A DNA stretch of 51,280 nucleotides, taken from the IMG/VR virus record IMGVR_UViG_3300037155_000067, positions 1-51,280 of that record; one strand, written 5' to 3'. The translations under genes were made by a program, and so were the position numbers. Below the pieces are notes generated by a model. The model was given only the letters and a program-made list of their open reading frames with translations, was not told where the DNA came from and did no database searches. Positions 25,226 through 31,353 of this stretch are shown here, piece after piece. The first letter of the stretch is position 1; each line of letters begins with the position of its first letter. The DNA is from a virus.

Positions 25226-25699
25226 ATGGCACAGGCGCAAGCGCACGCCACACGGCACGGGTACCAGCTCGACAGTTTCCGGAATACTCCGACGTCGGCG
25301 GCGGCTTCCCAACTCGATAGCGGTCATCCTAGAACGTCCAATATAGCCAAAATCGTCAAAAAAGACCGAATGACGCGGCCGGAGCGCGAAATGGCCCTTA
25401 TTCTCGAAGCGAAAAAACGGCGTGGCGAGATCCTGGAATGGCGGTTCGAGGGTATTTCGCTGGCTTGGGGCGTAGATCCTGAGAATGGAAAGCAAATGTG
25501 GTACACGCCGGATTTTTACGTAGTGAAGGAAGAATTACGAGCTAAAAGCTTTTCGTCGTACGTGTGCCTACTTGAAACTAAAGGGGCTAAACTTTTCAAC
25601 GCGCAGCTTGTCCGGTTCCGCGGTTGTCGCGCCTGCTGGCCGAACTTCCATTTTGAACTACACCAGCTCGAAAAAGGAACGTGGAGTCGCGTCGAATGA
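25226..25699 (+). CDS. PD-(D/E)xK nuclease-like protein (DUF1064 type)
   Basis: 157 residues from ATG 25226; the frame could begin at a TTG 51 bases upstream, overlapping the previous gene. The core reads MTRPEREMALILEAKKRRGE, WRFEGISLAWG, WYTPDFYVV, VCLLETKGAK and WPNFHFELHQLEKGTW. The YTPDF Asp and the ETK pair fit the D...ExK nuclease site of the DUF1064 / resolvase-like family, expected to cut branched or recombining DNA. Fits the recombination module. Confidence 0.65.
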   Translation: MAQAQAHATRHGYQLDSFRNTPTSAAASQLDSGHPRTSNIAKIVKKDRMTRPEREMALILEAKKRRGEILEWRFEGISLAWGVDPENGKQMWYTPDFYVVKEELRAKSFSSYVCLLETKGAKLFNAQLVRFRGCRACWPNFHFELHQLEKGTWSRVE

Positions 25700-25920
25700 C
25701 CTCCCTCGAATACCCAAAAAACTCCGGACATCTTTACACCTGCGAGCACGTTGCCGGCAATGTCGTGTGCGTCACTGCTAAAGTTGGCGTCATTACGTGG
25801 AAAATTACGACAATCGCTCCAAGAGCAATTTCTTGGCTGTGCGACCGGTCCCTGAAACGCTCCAAAGCAACGCAGCTAGTCGAATCGTGCCTGGCGCCGG
25901 ATGAAACTATTTCCATATGA
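25696..25920 (+). CDS. Hypothetical protein, 74 aa
   Basis: ATG 25696 overlaps the nuclease stop; TGA overlaps the next ATG. Contains three Cys (YTCEHVAGNVVCVTA and SWLCDRS) and a beta-rich centre. Possibly metal-binding; not recognised. Confidence 0.5.
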   Translation: MTSLEYPKNSGHLYTCEHVAGNVVCVTAKVGVITWKITTIAPRAISWLCDRSLKRSKATQLVESCLAPDETISI

Positions 25921-26267
25921 ATGATATTTCCCTGCTTACCGATGAGGAACTGAACACCAAGATTTCGGAGTGGTGTGGATTTACCAACGTTCATCCAGTC
26001 ATCGTTAAGAACGTCAAGTTTCACGGTGACGATAGAAAGTGTGGAATCACGTCAGATCAAGGTTGGATTCCCGACTACTGCCATTCCCTGGACGCAATGC
26101 ACAAAGTTGAGAAGTTACTCGACTCAGAGGATCAACAGCGGAATTACGTCTGCGCATTAGTTCAACTTCCCTGGAGTAGCGCATGGAGTTTCACGGATGC
26201 AGCAAAAGCGGTAACGGCAACCGCAAGACAGCGAGCCGAGGCTTTTGTTTTAACGATGCAGCCGTGA
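25917..26267 (+). CDS. Phage ABA-sandwich domain protein
   Basis: 116 residues. The segment WIPDYCHSLDAMHKVEKLL (about 49-67) followed by TATARQRAEAFVLTM near the end matches the Phage_ABA_S domain, a small alpha-beta-alpha fold common in early regions and of unknown function. The N terminus starts LLTDEELNTKISEW, which fits the usual opening of that family. Confidence 0.7.
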   Translation: MNDISLLTDEELNTKISEWCGFTNVHPVIVKNVKFHGDDRKCGITSDQGWIPDYCHSLDAMHKVEKLLDSEDQQRNYVCALVQLPWSSAWSFTDAAKAVTATARQRAEAFVLTMQP

Positions 26268-26491
26268 AACGACTCCTTAACAGATTGGTTCTTGCGCGCT
26301 CGCCCAAACAGCCGTATTGGCCTTCCATTATGGCTAACTTGAACTTGATACTTTTGGTATTTTCTTTTGTGCTCTTTTTTATCGCGTGCTGGCCGGCCGC
26401 TGGTCCGTACTGGAATCGCCTCATTGCCGCTGGTCTGACGTTCTTCGTTGCGGCCGAGCTGTTCGGCGGGATCTCGCATTTCATTCACTAA
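26264..26491 (+). CDS. Small membrane protein
   Basis: A GTG at 26264 overlaps the previous TGA, giving 75 residues with a basic start (VKRLLNRLVLARSPKQPY). An ATG at 26330 would give 53 residues (MANLNLILLVFSFVLFFIAC onward) and is an equally reasonable start. Two transmembrane helices are clear at either choice. Role unknown. Confidence 0.5.
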   Translation: MKRLLNRLVLARSPKQPYWPSIMANLNLILLVFSFVLFFIACWPAAGPYWNRLIAAGLTFFVAAELFGGISHFIH

Positions 26492-26511
26492 AATAACGCT
26501 TGACTTATTGC

Positions 26512-26533
26512 CAGACTTCGATCAATCTGGCGT
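26512..26533. promoter_or_regulatory. Small inverted repeat after TTGACT
   Basis: TTGACT (26500-26505) is followed by GCCAGA at 26511-26516 and TCTGGC at 26526-26531, a 6-bp inverted repeat with a short loop, in the gap before the next gene. Could be an operator or a weak hairpin; no clear -10 box. Confidence 0.25.
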
Positions 26534-26535
26534 AA

Positions 26536-26928
26536 GTGAAAGACACTCTAGGTCGAAACAACCGCATTCTCGCGGATCGCAATTGCCATAAATGTGGAAA
26601 AATCTTTCGACCCGTTCGAAGATCATCCAAATATTGCAGTTTGCCCTGCATGTGGTCGAACAACGGGGGCCAGAATCGAAAAGAAGTAGTATGCTGGTGG
26701 AAGAATAAGAAGGGGTATATCGAGGGTCGCGTTTGGATTAACGACCGTGCCGTTCATTCTGCGAGAAATGCCAAACGCCCGCCGTCTGCTACCGATCGAC
26801 TTGCACCAAGCCGGCCAAAATCAAACTGTGCAGGTGGTGCAAATGATACGATTTATCTTGCATATACGTTTCCGGTGGTCTATTCTCGTGTCCATGAACA
26901 ACACAACTGGCGCACAACGCCACAATAA
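26536..26928 (+). pseudogene. Decayed HNH endonuclease fragment / zinc finger
   Basis: A GTG start opens a frame with a convincing zinc finger (NCHKCGKIFRPVRRSSKYCS followed by LPCMW) and GYIEGRVWIND, the typical start of a phage HNH homing endonuclease. Beyond about 26745 the frame loses its family character. From 26742 the -1 frame instead reads a Cys-rich stretch (FCEKCQTPAVCYRSTC, LCRWCK) without a start codon. The +1 frame has LREMPNARRLLPIDLHQ, faintly like the next HNH segment. This looks like a frameshifted or fused remnant. Whether the first 70 residues are still made is unknown. Confidence 0.45.
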
Positions 26929-27040
26929 AAGGCAGGATGCAATCTGGGAAAAAGCGAAGGCGATTGAAGCGGCTAAGAAAGAATTGCCAGCGTTTAAAGT
27001 GGTTTACGACGACGGCTCAAGCTACGTCACGTCAATATGA
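26894..27040 (+). CDS. Hypothetical protein, 48 aa
   Basis: ATG 26894 opens MNNTTGAQRHNKRQDAIWEK and onward, a helical, charged peptide ending VVYDDGSSYVTSI. TTGCAT (26858), 17 bases and TATTCT (26881) form a possible promoter just upstream, which would give an almost leaderless message. Not recognised. Confidence 0.4.
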   Translation: MNNTTGAQRHNKRQDAIWEKAKAIEAAKKELPAFKVVYDDGSSYVTSI

Positions 27041-27064
27041 GCCACGTAACCTAGAACAGATTCG

Positions 27065-27268
27065 ATGCGCAAGAATATCGTGCCGGATTTGAGCGTGTGC
27101 ATCAAATACCAGCTTGGAGGCAATCACGTTCCTACAGCGGTGGCAGAACTGCGCAATATCATCGACGTTTGCGCAACTGCTCCGAGTCGCGGTTACGAGA
27201 CAGCTATTGACGACGTTCACAGATGCGCTGCTCATGGCCTAAAGGCGCTAGGAGCCGATCATCTATGA
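27065..27268 (+). CDS. Hypothetical protein, 67 aa
   Basis: Starts MRKNIVPDLSVCIKYQLGGN; mixed alpha/beta with three Cys, ending AAHGLKALGADHL. Its stop overlaps the next ATG. No family is recognised. Confidence 0.5.
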   Translation: MRKNIVPDLSVCIKYQLGGNHVPTAVAELRNIIDVCATAPSRGYETAIDDVHRCAAHGLKALGADHL

Positions 27269-27345
27269 TCTTCGGTATCGTTATTATCCTCGCAGGAGTT
27301 TGTGCCATCATCGCAACAATTTATCAGGACCGGGACAAGCCATGA
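27265..27345 (+). CDS. 26-residue membrane peptide
   Basis: ATG 27265 overlaps the previous stop and its TGA overlaps the next ATG. MIFGIVIILAGVCAIIATIY then QDRDKP is a single transmembrane helix with a charged end. Its fit between two genes supports translation. Confidence 0.45.
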   Translation: MIFGIVIILAGVCAIIATIYQDRDKP

Positions 27346-27512
27346 CGACAAAACGCAAGCGCAGACACGTAATCTGGCCTCTGCGCTTCACTGCTGCGGA
27401 CATGCGTCTAATTGCCAGAGCGTCGAAGAAACGCGGCCGGTTGCGCGGCCAATGGATGAGGGAAGCGATCCTGCACGCTGCTATGCACGAAGTTTCAATT
27501 CCATCGATCTAA
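27342..27512 (+). CDS. Ribbon-helix-helix-like DNA-binding protein, 56 aa
   Basis: ATG 27342 overlaps the previous stop. After a basic start (MTTKRKRRHVIW) comes PLRFTAADMRLIARASKKRG then GQWMREAILHAAM. A short strand followed by two helices, with the second ending in an REAIL-type pattern, is seen in CopG/Arc-type proteins. It may regulate early genes. Its TAA overlaps the next start. Confidence 0.5.
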   Translation: MTTKRKRRHVIWPLRFTAADMRLIARASKKRGRLRGQWMREAILHAAMHEVSIPSI

Positions 27513-27742
27513 TGCCGCTTGACCTGTGTTTTACGTCCAACTGGAAAGGCAAAAGCTTCGCCCGTATCGAATTCGACGAATCAATCGAAAAGCAGATCGG
27601 CCGCTCAGATTGCCGATTGGGCGAGCTACGCTGCCCCTGGCCACCCGGATCCGACGCAAAGCAATGGCAGGCCGGATTCGATCAAGAGCGCGCTTCATGG
27701 CCCCAACCGCCAGAGCCAAAGAAAAGACGAAAATCTTATTGA
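27512..27742 (+). CDS. Hypothetical protein, 76 aa
   Basis: ATG 27512 overlaps the TAA of the previous gene. Product begins MPLDLCFTSNWKGKSFARIE and ends PPEPKKRRKSY; acidic centre and basic end, with several Trp. Last gene before a 530-base stretch without genes. Not recognised. Confidence 0.5.
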   Translation: MPLDLCFTSNWKGKSFARIEFDESIEKQIGRSDCRLGELRCPWPPGSDAKQWQAGFDQERASWPQPPEPKKRRKSY

Positions 27743-27767
27743 CAGCGCCCTCGCCCTTCCGTATTCG
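27739..27767 (+). promoter_or_regulatory. Candidate promoter
   Basis: A consensus TTGACA (27739-27744) overlaps the stop of the previous gene and is followed after 17 bases by TATTCG (27762-27767), a weak -10 match. If used, it would transcribe the structured, gene-free stretch that follows. Confidence 0.35.
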
Positions 27768-27829
27768 TCCAGTAATTCAGAGCCGGAACGCTCAGAAACA
27801 AACTCGCACAATGACCACACTTTTTATAT

Positions 27830-27905
27830 GCCGCTCGGGAGAGGCTTCAAGCCTCGGGGTCCGCGATTACCTTTCTGAACCCGAGCGGCGCCTTTAACTG
27901 GGCGC
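27830..27905 (+). ncRNA. Putative structured RNA
   Basis: A perfect 10-bp outer stem, GCCGCTCGGG (27830-27839) with CCCGAGCGGC (27880-27889), encloses the hairpin GAGGC-TTCAA-GCCTC (27841-27855) and about 24 more bases including a weak GGT/ACC pairing. A second hairpin, GCGCC/GGCGC, follows directly. It lacks a T-loop and other tRNA features. It could act as an antiterminator RNA, a regulator, or a DNA cruciform at an origin. Confidence 0.4.
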
Positions 27906-28080
27906 GCCCTTTCTGGATCGGTAGCACCTCGGCGAATCGAGTAATCAGTGGGTCTCTTGGTCGGCGCCGTTGTGGGTCAGGGATTCAGCGAATACCCGGC
28001 ATGAAATTAACCGCTAGCCGGCACTCAGCTTTCCCGGCGGTAACGGTCTCCGCTCTCAGTTTTAACTTTTGGGGCAAATT

Positions 28081-28114
28081 TACCCTTTATCCCTTTTGGG
28101 GGATAGAGGGGGTA
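28081..28114. other. Long imperfect hairpin
   Basis: TACCCTTTATCCC (28081-28093) can pair with GGGATAGAGGGGGTA (28100-28114), giving about 13 pairs with a two-base bulge and a six-base loop. There is no T-run after it on either strand, so it is not a standard terminator. Confidence 0.5.
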
Positions 28115-28276
28115 CGTACTTGCCTTGCGCATTCTCGATCCGAACCGTCAACTCTCCAGACAGGGAGGAAAACTTCGAGTGTGCTCTCGATTTACCGCTT
28201 TCATCAAAAAACGACGCTCCACGTTTGCCCATACGTCGCTTGACTGACACCTCCCTACCCTTTACCCTCGGTTTTA

Positions 28277-28492
28277 ATGAACCCAGACCGACCAGCCGAA
28301 TTAATCGCCGAGCTTCCGCCAGTCAGTTTCTCGGAACGTACTTACCAACTCCGGCAACTTGGCCCCGATCGCTTCGCCTGGGTTTGGGATGATTCCAGAG
28401 AATTGATTGGACCAATCTTCGTAACGGCCGGACAAGCTCAACTGTGGCAGCAAAATCGAATCGGTCATCGTTATCTAACCAAAATCACATGA
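28277..28492 (+). CDS. Hypothetical protein, 71 aa
   Basis: ATG 28277 opens MNPDRPAELIAELPPVSFSE followed by RTYQLRQLGPDRFAWVWDD, a beta-rich small protein ending GHRYLTKIT. The stop overlaps the next start. No family is recognised; it may be regulatory or an adaptor to the next gene. Confidence 0.5.
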   Translation: MNPDRPAELIAELPPVSFSERTYQLRQLGPDRFAWVWDDSRELIGPIFVTAGQAQLWQQNRIGHRYLTKIT

Positions 28493-28962
28493 CGGACGAG
28501 ATAGATTGGCCTGGCATCCGCGCCAACGCTGTCCATGTTGGTGTCCGCGAAGCCGCTCGCCAAGCTGGCGCCGATCTCTCGCCCATCGAACAAAACCGTT
28601 TCGTCGAACGAGTTATGAAACGCTCTGGCCGCGAAGGATGGATTCAACACCTCGCCGAAGCTAAAGCCGCGGCCGCCATCTCGCCGGCCAGTTCGCTCCC
28701 GTTGTCCGCATCCGTCCGCACAGGTGCCGATTCGGCCTCTATTGCCTTAGCTGAAGCCTCAAAAGAGACTAAAGCTAACCTTGTCAAAGCCGCCGGCAAC
28801 GCTGCCAAAGTGTTTGCAAGTCGCACAGGCTCAAAGGTTATCGAGTCAGCGCAAGCACTGAGGCACATCACTGCGGCCGCCAGTACGCTGCACGGCTGGG
28901 AAGAGAAGAAGGATGCCGGGCTCACATTGCAGCTCGGCATCTCGGTCGGCGGCATGCAATGA
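28489..28962 (+). CDS. Helix-turn-helix protein, candidate small terminase
   Basis: 157 residues from ATG 28489. Residues 5-35 (IDWPGIRANAVHVGVREAARQ and onward) read as a helix-turn-helix. A long Ala/Ser-rich helical part follows, with KETKANLVKAAGNAAKVFAS near 98-117, then a short end (WEEKKDAGLTLQLG). DNA-binding head plus helical oligomerisation core is the general plan of small terminase subunits, and repeats that could be recognition sites lie on both sides. No conserved TerS motif is certain and the large subunit is far away, so a transcription regulator remains possible. Confidence 0.4.
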   Translation: MTDEIDWPGIRANAVHVGVREAARQAGADLSPIEQNRFVERVMKRSGREGWIQHLAEAKAAAAISPASSLPLSASVRTGADSASIALAEASKETKANLVKAAGNAAKVFASRTGSKVIESAQALRHITAAASTLHGWEEKKDAGLTLQLGISVGGMQ

Positions 28963-29374
28963 ACTGTGTATCAGTGGGTTAAAGTAGTCCGCGCCGTCCG
29001 CAACGCTCTCAAGTCTGATAAGTGCAATACAATAATGGTCATATAAAATAGAGTTGTAAACCATTGGAGATCAATGGTCTGTTCTCATCCCTGCAAGTAA
29101 CAGTGGGTAAACGGACTTCTTACGTAGCCTCATCCGTGCGAATGGTTAGCGTCGCCATGCCACGCGTGCCAACAGCCTGGCAGCTCAAGCTCGATCGATG
29201 ATCACGATGCCCATCGCCGCGACCACGTTGACCGCTACAGACCTTAAAAGAGATTCCTTTGTGACCGGTGGGGGCCGGCAGGGTGGACGCCCCCATGTGC
29301 GGCCAGAGCGGAGTAGAAGCCCGTGTAAAATTTTTCTTGCCCAAAAGGAATGAGTAAGATACGGTGGTGACCAA
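28963..29374 (+). other. Gene-free region with repeats and hairpins
   Basis: About 410 bases without a convincing gene; the minus-strand frame at 29120-29548 looks like chance. It contains GTATCAGTGGGT (28968) and GTAACAGTGGGT (29097), copies of a motif also at 27941. There is a perfect 7-bp hairpin ACCATTG-gagat-CAATGGT (29060-29078), and TGGGGGC/GCCCCCA (29269-29295) with a 13-base loop. A TATAAA (29042) lies upstream of the first hairpin but has no good -35 partner. Confidence 0.45.
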
Positions 29375-29620
29375 ATGAGATGTACCGAGTGCGGGAAGAA
29401 GGTAGGCGGGTTGTTTAGCGACGGGCGGTGTTTTGGGTGTCACCAGACAAACGTGGTGGTGCCGTTTGGGCCGGAAGGGGAAGAGAATCCAAAGGTGGAG
29501 CGAGTGGCGAAGCGGCATGCCAGGCGGATTGGCGAACCTGTGGACCACGAGAAGAAGGCACGGGATTACATAGCAGATCAGCAGTCAATGGAATTTCAGG
29601 TAGTGGGCTACTTTGAATGA
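29375..29620 (+). CDS. Zinc-ribbon protein, 3' end altered by insertion
   Basis: The frame starts MRCTECGKKVGGLFSDGRCF and has CxxC pairs (CTEC, CFGC), a compact zinc-ribbon, then a charged helical part. Its last seven codons (from QVVGYFE) lie inside the inverted repeat of the inserted cassette. Taking the cassette and one target repeat out restores a reading frame ending MEFHIGPPQESD with TGA at 30590-30592, for 83 residues. So the present C terminus is probably secondary. Whether the altered protein works is unknown. Confidence 0.6.
   Translation: MRCTECGKKVGGLFSDGRCFGCHQTNVVVPFGPEGEENPKVERVAKRHARRIGEPVDHEKKARDYIADQQSMEFQVVGYFE
29591..29598 (+). repeat. 8-bp target-site duplication, left
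   Basis: GAATTTCA immediately outside the left inverted repeat, repeated exactly at 30557-30564 immediately outside the right one, as expected from staggered cutting on transposon insertion. Confidence 0.8.
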
Positions 29621-30556
29621 CAACACGGCACATCATCCCAATTTCCGGTAAAGATTCGCTCGCGACCGCGATTTGGCAGACCGCGCACGAGCCTGAGTTG
29701 CCCTACGAATTTGCGTTCAACGACACGCGCGCGGAACTGCCGGAAACCTATGAGTGGTTGGCGCGCGTCGAGAAGGTGCTCGGCATCACAATCATCCGTA
29801 TCGGGAAATCGCTAGAGCAGGTGATTGACGAACAAGGCATCCTGCCGTCTCCGCGCATACGGTTCTGCACCGAACGGTCAAAGATTCGCCCGATGGATAG
29901 GTTCATCGGGAGCGACAACGCCATCGTCTATTTCGGCCTTCGTGCTGATGAACCCGAACGGGTGGGAGCATTCAAGACGGCAAAACTGACCCCGCGTTAT
30001 CCGCTCCGCGATGCTGGCATTGGCCTGTCCGTCGTCTATCGCATCGTGGAAGCACGGGAGCTGATGCCTCCGGCCTTCTTCTGGCAGAGGCTTTACGACG
30101 CCGTAGCGAAGCAAATGGGCGAGGTAATGGCGGTCGTGGAGTCTTGGCCCGCGTGGATGAAGGCGCGTGTGTTCGCGTGGCGCTCCCGGCCCAACTGCTA
30201 CTTCTGTTTTTTCCAGCGACGTTATGAGTGGGTCGGTTTACTGGAGTTCCACCCTGAGCTTTTCGACAGAGCGGAGGCGATTGAGCTTCGTGTCGGCAAC
30301 GGTCCTGAGTTGAGGCGATCCACTGGATTCCAGTGGATCGCAGAAGGCTACCCGCTCTCAAAGATCAGAGAGAACGCCGAGGCCATCTTCGTGAAGCGGG
30401 TGGCGGCCATCTGCAAGCTGATTAACGACGCCCGCCAAGGCGATCTATTTCAGGCTGCGCTTGATGAAATGGACATGGCGGGAACGTCGTGCGGACTGCT
30501 CTGCGGGAAATAAAACCCATGCCAAACAATGAACAAAATCAAAGTAGCCCACTACC
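29599..30556 (+). mobile_element. Transposase-less insertion cassette carrying a PAPS-reductase-like gene
   Basis: The 958-bp unit has perfect 18-bp terminal inverted repeats, GGTAGTGGGCTACTTTGA (29599-29616) and TCAAAGTAGCCCACTACC (30539-30556), flanked by the 8-bp direct repeat GAATTTCA on each side. The only gene inside is 29617-30513, whose ATG directly follows the left repeat. No transposase is present, so it fits the class called mobile insertion cassettes, which are moved by an enzyme supplied elsewhere. An 8-bp duplication and ends starting GG occur in several IS families (for example IS1595), but I cannot assign one. Excision in silico repairs the flanking gene. Confidence 0.75.
29617..30513 (+). 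CDS. PAPS reductase / DndC-like PP-loop ATPase
   Basis: 298 residues. The ATP-pyrophosphatase loop is ISGKDSLATAIW (9-20; a compact SGKDS rather than SGGKDS). RIRFCTERSKIRPM at about 80-93 matches the RxCT...KxxP site of phosphoadenosine phosphosulfate reductases, and YFGLRADEPERVG (105-117) their GxRxxES-like motif. NCYFCF (193-198) and a C-terminal GTSCGLLCGK add four Cys that could bind a metal or cluster. Family members activate or reduce sulfur or adenylate substrates, including enzymes of DNA sulfur modification. No dnd partners are present. It is the sole cargo of the cassette; its ATG overlaps the stop of the interrupted gene (ATGA), so it may be expressed by coupling. Confidence 0.75.
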   Translation: MTTRHIIPISGKDSLATAIWQTAHEPELPYEFAFNDTRAELPETYEWLARVEKVLGITIIRIGKSLEQVIDEQGILPSPRIRFCTERSKIRPMDRFIGSDNAIVYFGLRADEPERVGAFKTAKLTPRYPLRDAGIGLSVVYRIVEARELMPPAFFWQRLYDAVAKQMGEVMAVVESWPAWMKARVFAWRSRPNCYFCFFQRRYEWVGLLEFHPELFDRAEAIELRVGNGPELRRSTGFQWIAEGYPLSKIRENAEAIFVKRVAAICKLINDARQGDLFQAALDEMDMAGTSCGLLCGK

Positions 30557-30564
30557 GAATTTCA
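30557..30564 (+). repeat. 8-bp target-site duplication, right
   Basis: GAATTTCA, the right-hand copy, followed by the displaced end of the interrupted zinc-ribbon gene (frame to TGA at 30590-30592). Confidence 0.8.
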
Positions 30565-30615
30565 CATAGGCCCGCCGCAAGAGAGTGATTGACATTGGTG
30601 GGTGAGTCTGCGTTG

Positions 30616-30744
30616 ATGGGTGGCGTTGTGGAGAAGAAAAAGATCAGTCGGCAAGAGCGTTGGAGGCGTAAGAACAAGAATCACGTAGCGGCGTACATGA
30701 GGCGGTGGCGGGCGAAGAGGAAGCGGAAGAAGGGATTGGTTTAA
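30616..30744 (+). CDS. Small basic protein, 42 aa
   Basis: ATG 30616 opens MGGVVEKKKISRQERWRRKN, continuing to YMRRWRAKRKRKKGLV with TAA at 30742-30744. Highly basic with a Trp/Tyr pattern (RWRRKN ... YMRRWR) often found in tiny phage proteins next to HNH endonucleases. Probable nucleic-acid binder; not recognised. Confidence 0.45.
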   Translation: MGGVVEKKKISRQERWRRKNKNHVAAYMRRWRAKRKRKKGLV

Positions 30745-30750
30745 TGGGAT

Positions 30751-31353
30751 ATGGCACTTGTAAAATCAAAATTACAATTTGGAAGAGAGCCAACGGAATT
30801 CACCGATCTGCAACTTCATAAATTTTGGTCTAAAGTTGACTTCAGTGGTGAATGTTGGGTTTGGACTGCATGCAGAATCAAGGATGGCTATGGACTAGTT
30901 TTACTTGGGGGTTCTTGCCAACTAGCCCATCGAATCAGTTTTGTGTTATCGAACGGACCAATACCCCGCGGATTGTACGTTTTGCACAAATGCGATAAGC
31001 CGGCGTGCGTAAACATCGATCATTTGTTTCTCGGTACGCAATCCGACAACATGCGAGACATGCGAGCGAAGGGAAGAAACTCTCCTCCTAAAACGGGCGA
31101 CCAGCATTGGACAAGAATTCATCCTGATAAAGTCCCGCGAGGATCGAGCCACTATTTAAAAAATCATCCCTGGTTGGCAGCAAGAGGAGAACGGAACGGA
31201 CAAGCAAAACTCACCTCCCAACAGGTCGCAAAAATTCGATTATTACATGCGGCTGGAAACGATACTTTTAGAAGTCTTGGCGTAAAATTCAAACTCGACC
31301 GAAGCACTATTGGCGACATTGTTCACCGCCAAATTTGGAAGCACGTTCAATGA
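30751..31353 (+). CDS. HNH homing endonuclease
   Basis: 200 residues. FWSKVDFSGECWVWTACRIK (25-44) opens the domain, and the HNH site reads LHKCDKPACVNIDHLFLGTQ then SDNMRD, with His79, Asn88, His91 and Asn100 in the expected order and Cys81/86 probably holding zinc. The C-terminal 50 residues (AKLTSQQVAKIRLLHAAGND, LDRSTIGDIVHRQIWKHV) form a helix-turn-helix that helps choose the target. It is free-standing, between small genes, and related to the copy at 34502. Its stop overlaps the next start. Confidence 0.85.
   Translation: MALVKSKLQFGREPTEFTDLQLHKFWSKVDFSGECWVWTACRIKDGYGLVLLGGSCQLAHRISFVLSNGPIPRGLYVLHKCDKPACVNIDHLFLGTQSDNMRDMRAKGRNSPPKTGDQHWTRIHPDKVPRGSSHYLKNHPWLAARGERNGQAKLTSQQVAKIRLLHAAGNDTFRSLGVKFKLDRSTIGDIVHRQIWKHVQ

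Larger units (their letters stand above)
27743..28276 (+). other. Gene-free region with strong inverted repeats
   Basis: Frames crossing this 534-base stretch start poorly, switch composition and match no family, so I read it as non-coding. It contains a possible promoter (27739), a branched structure at 27830-27889, a hairpin GCGCC/GGCGC (27888-27905), a long hairpin at 28081-28114, the palindrome GTACGTAC (28112-28119), and one copy of the GTAATCAGTGGGT motif that recurs at 28968 and 29097. An origin, a packaging site or a regulatory RNA are the main possibilities. Confidence 0.5.

Noticed and set aside
27830-27895. tRNA-like fold
   Set aside because: Ten-base closing stem, no T-loop GTTCRA sequence and a five-base loop where an anticodon loop should be.
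28001-28243. Possible 80-residue gene in the gene-free stretch
   Set aside because: Unlike any family, spans strong inverted repeats, no ribosome site, and does not overlap neighbours as real genes here do.
28489-28962. Firm call of small terminase
   Set aside because: Only general helix-turn-helix plus helical architecture is seen; kept as a candidate.
29120-29548. Minus-strand 142-residue frame
   Set aside because: Runs opposite to the operon and crosses the zinc-ribbon gene; low-complexity, no recognised motif.
29617-30513. Complete DNA phosphorothioation (dnd) system
   Set aside because: Only a DndC-like reductase is present; no DndA, B, D or E partner genes were seen.
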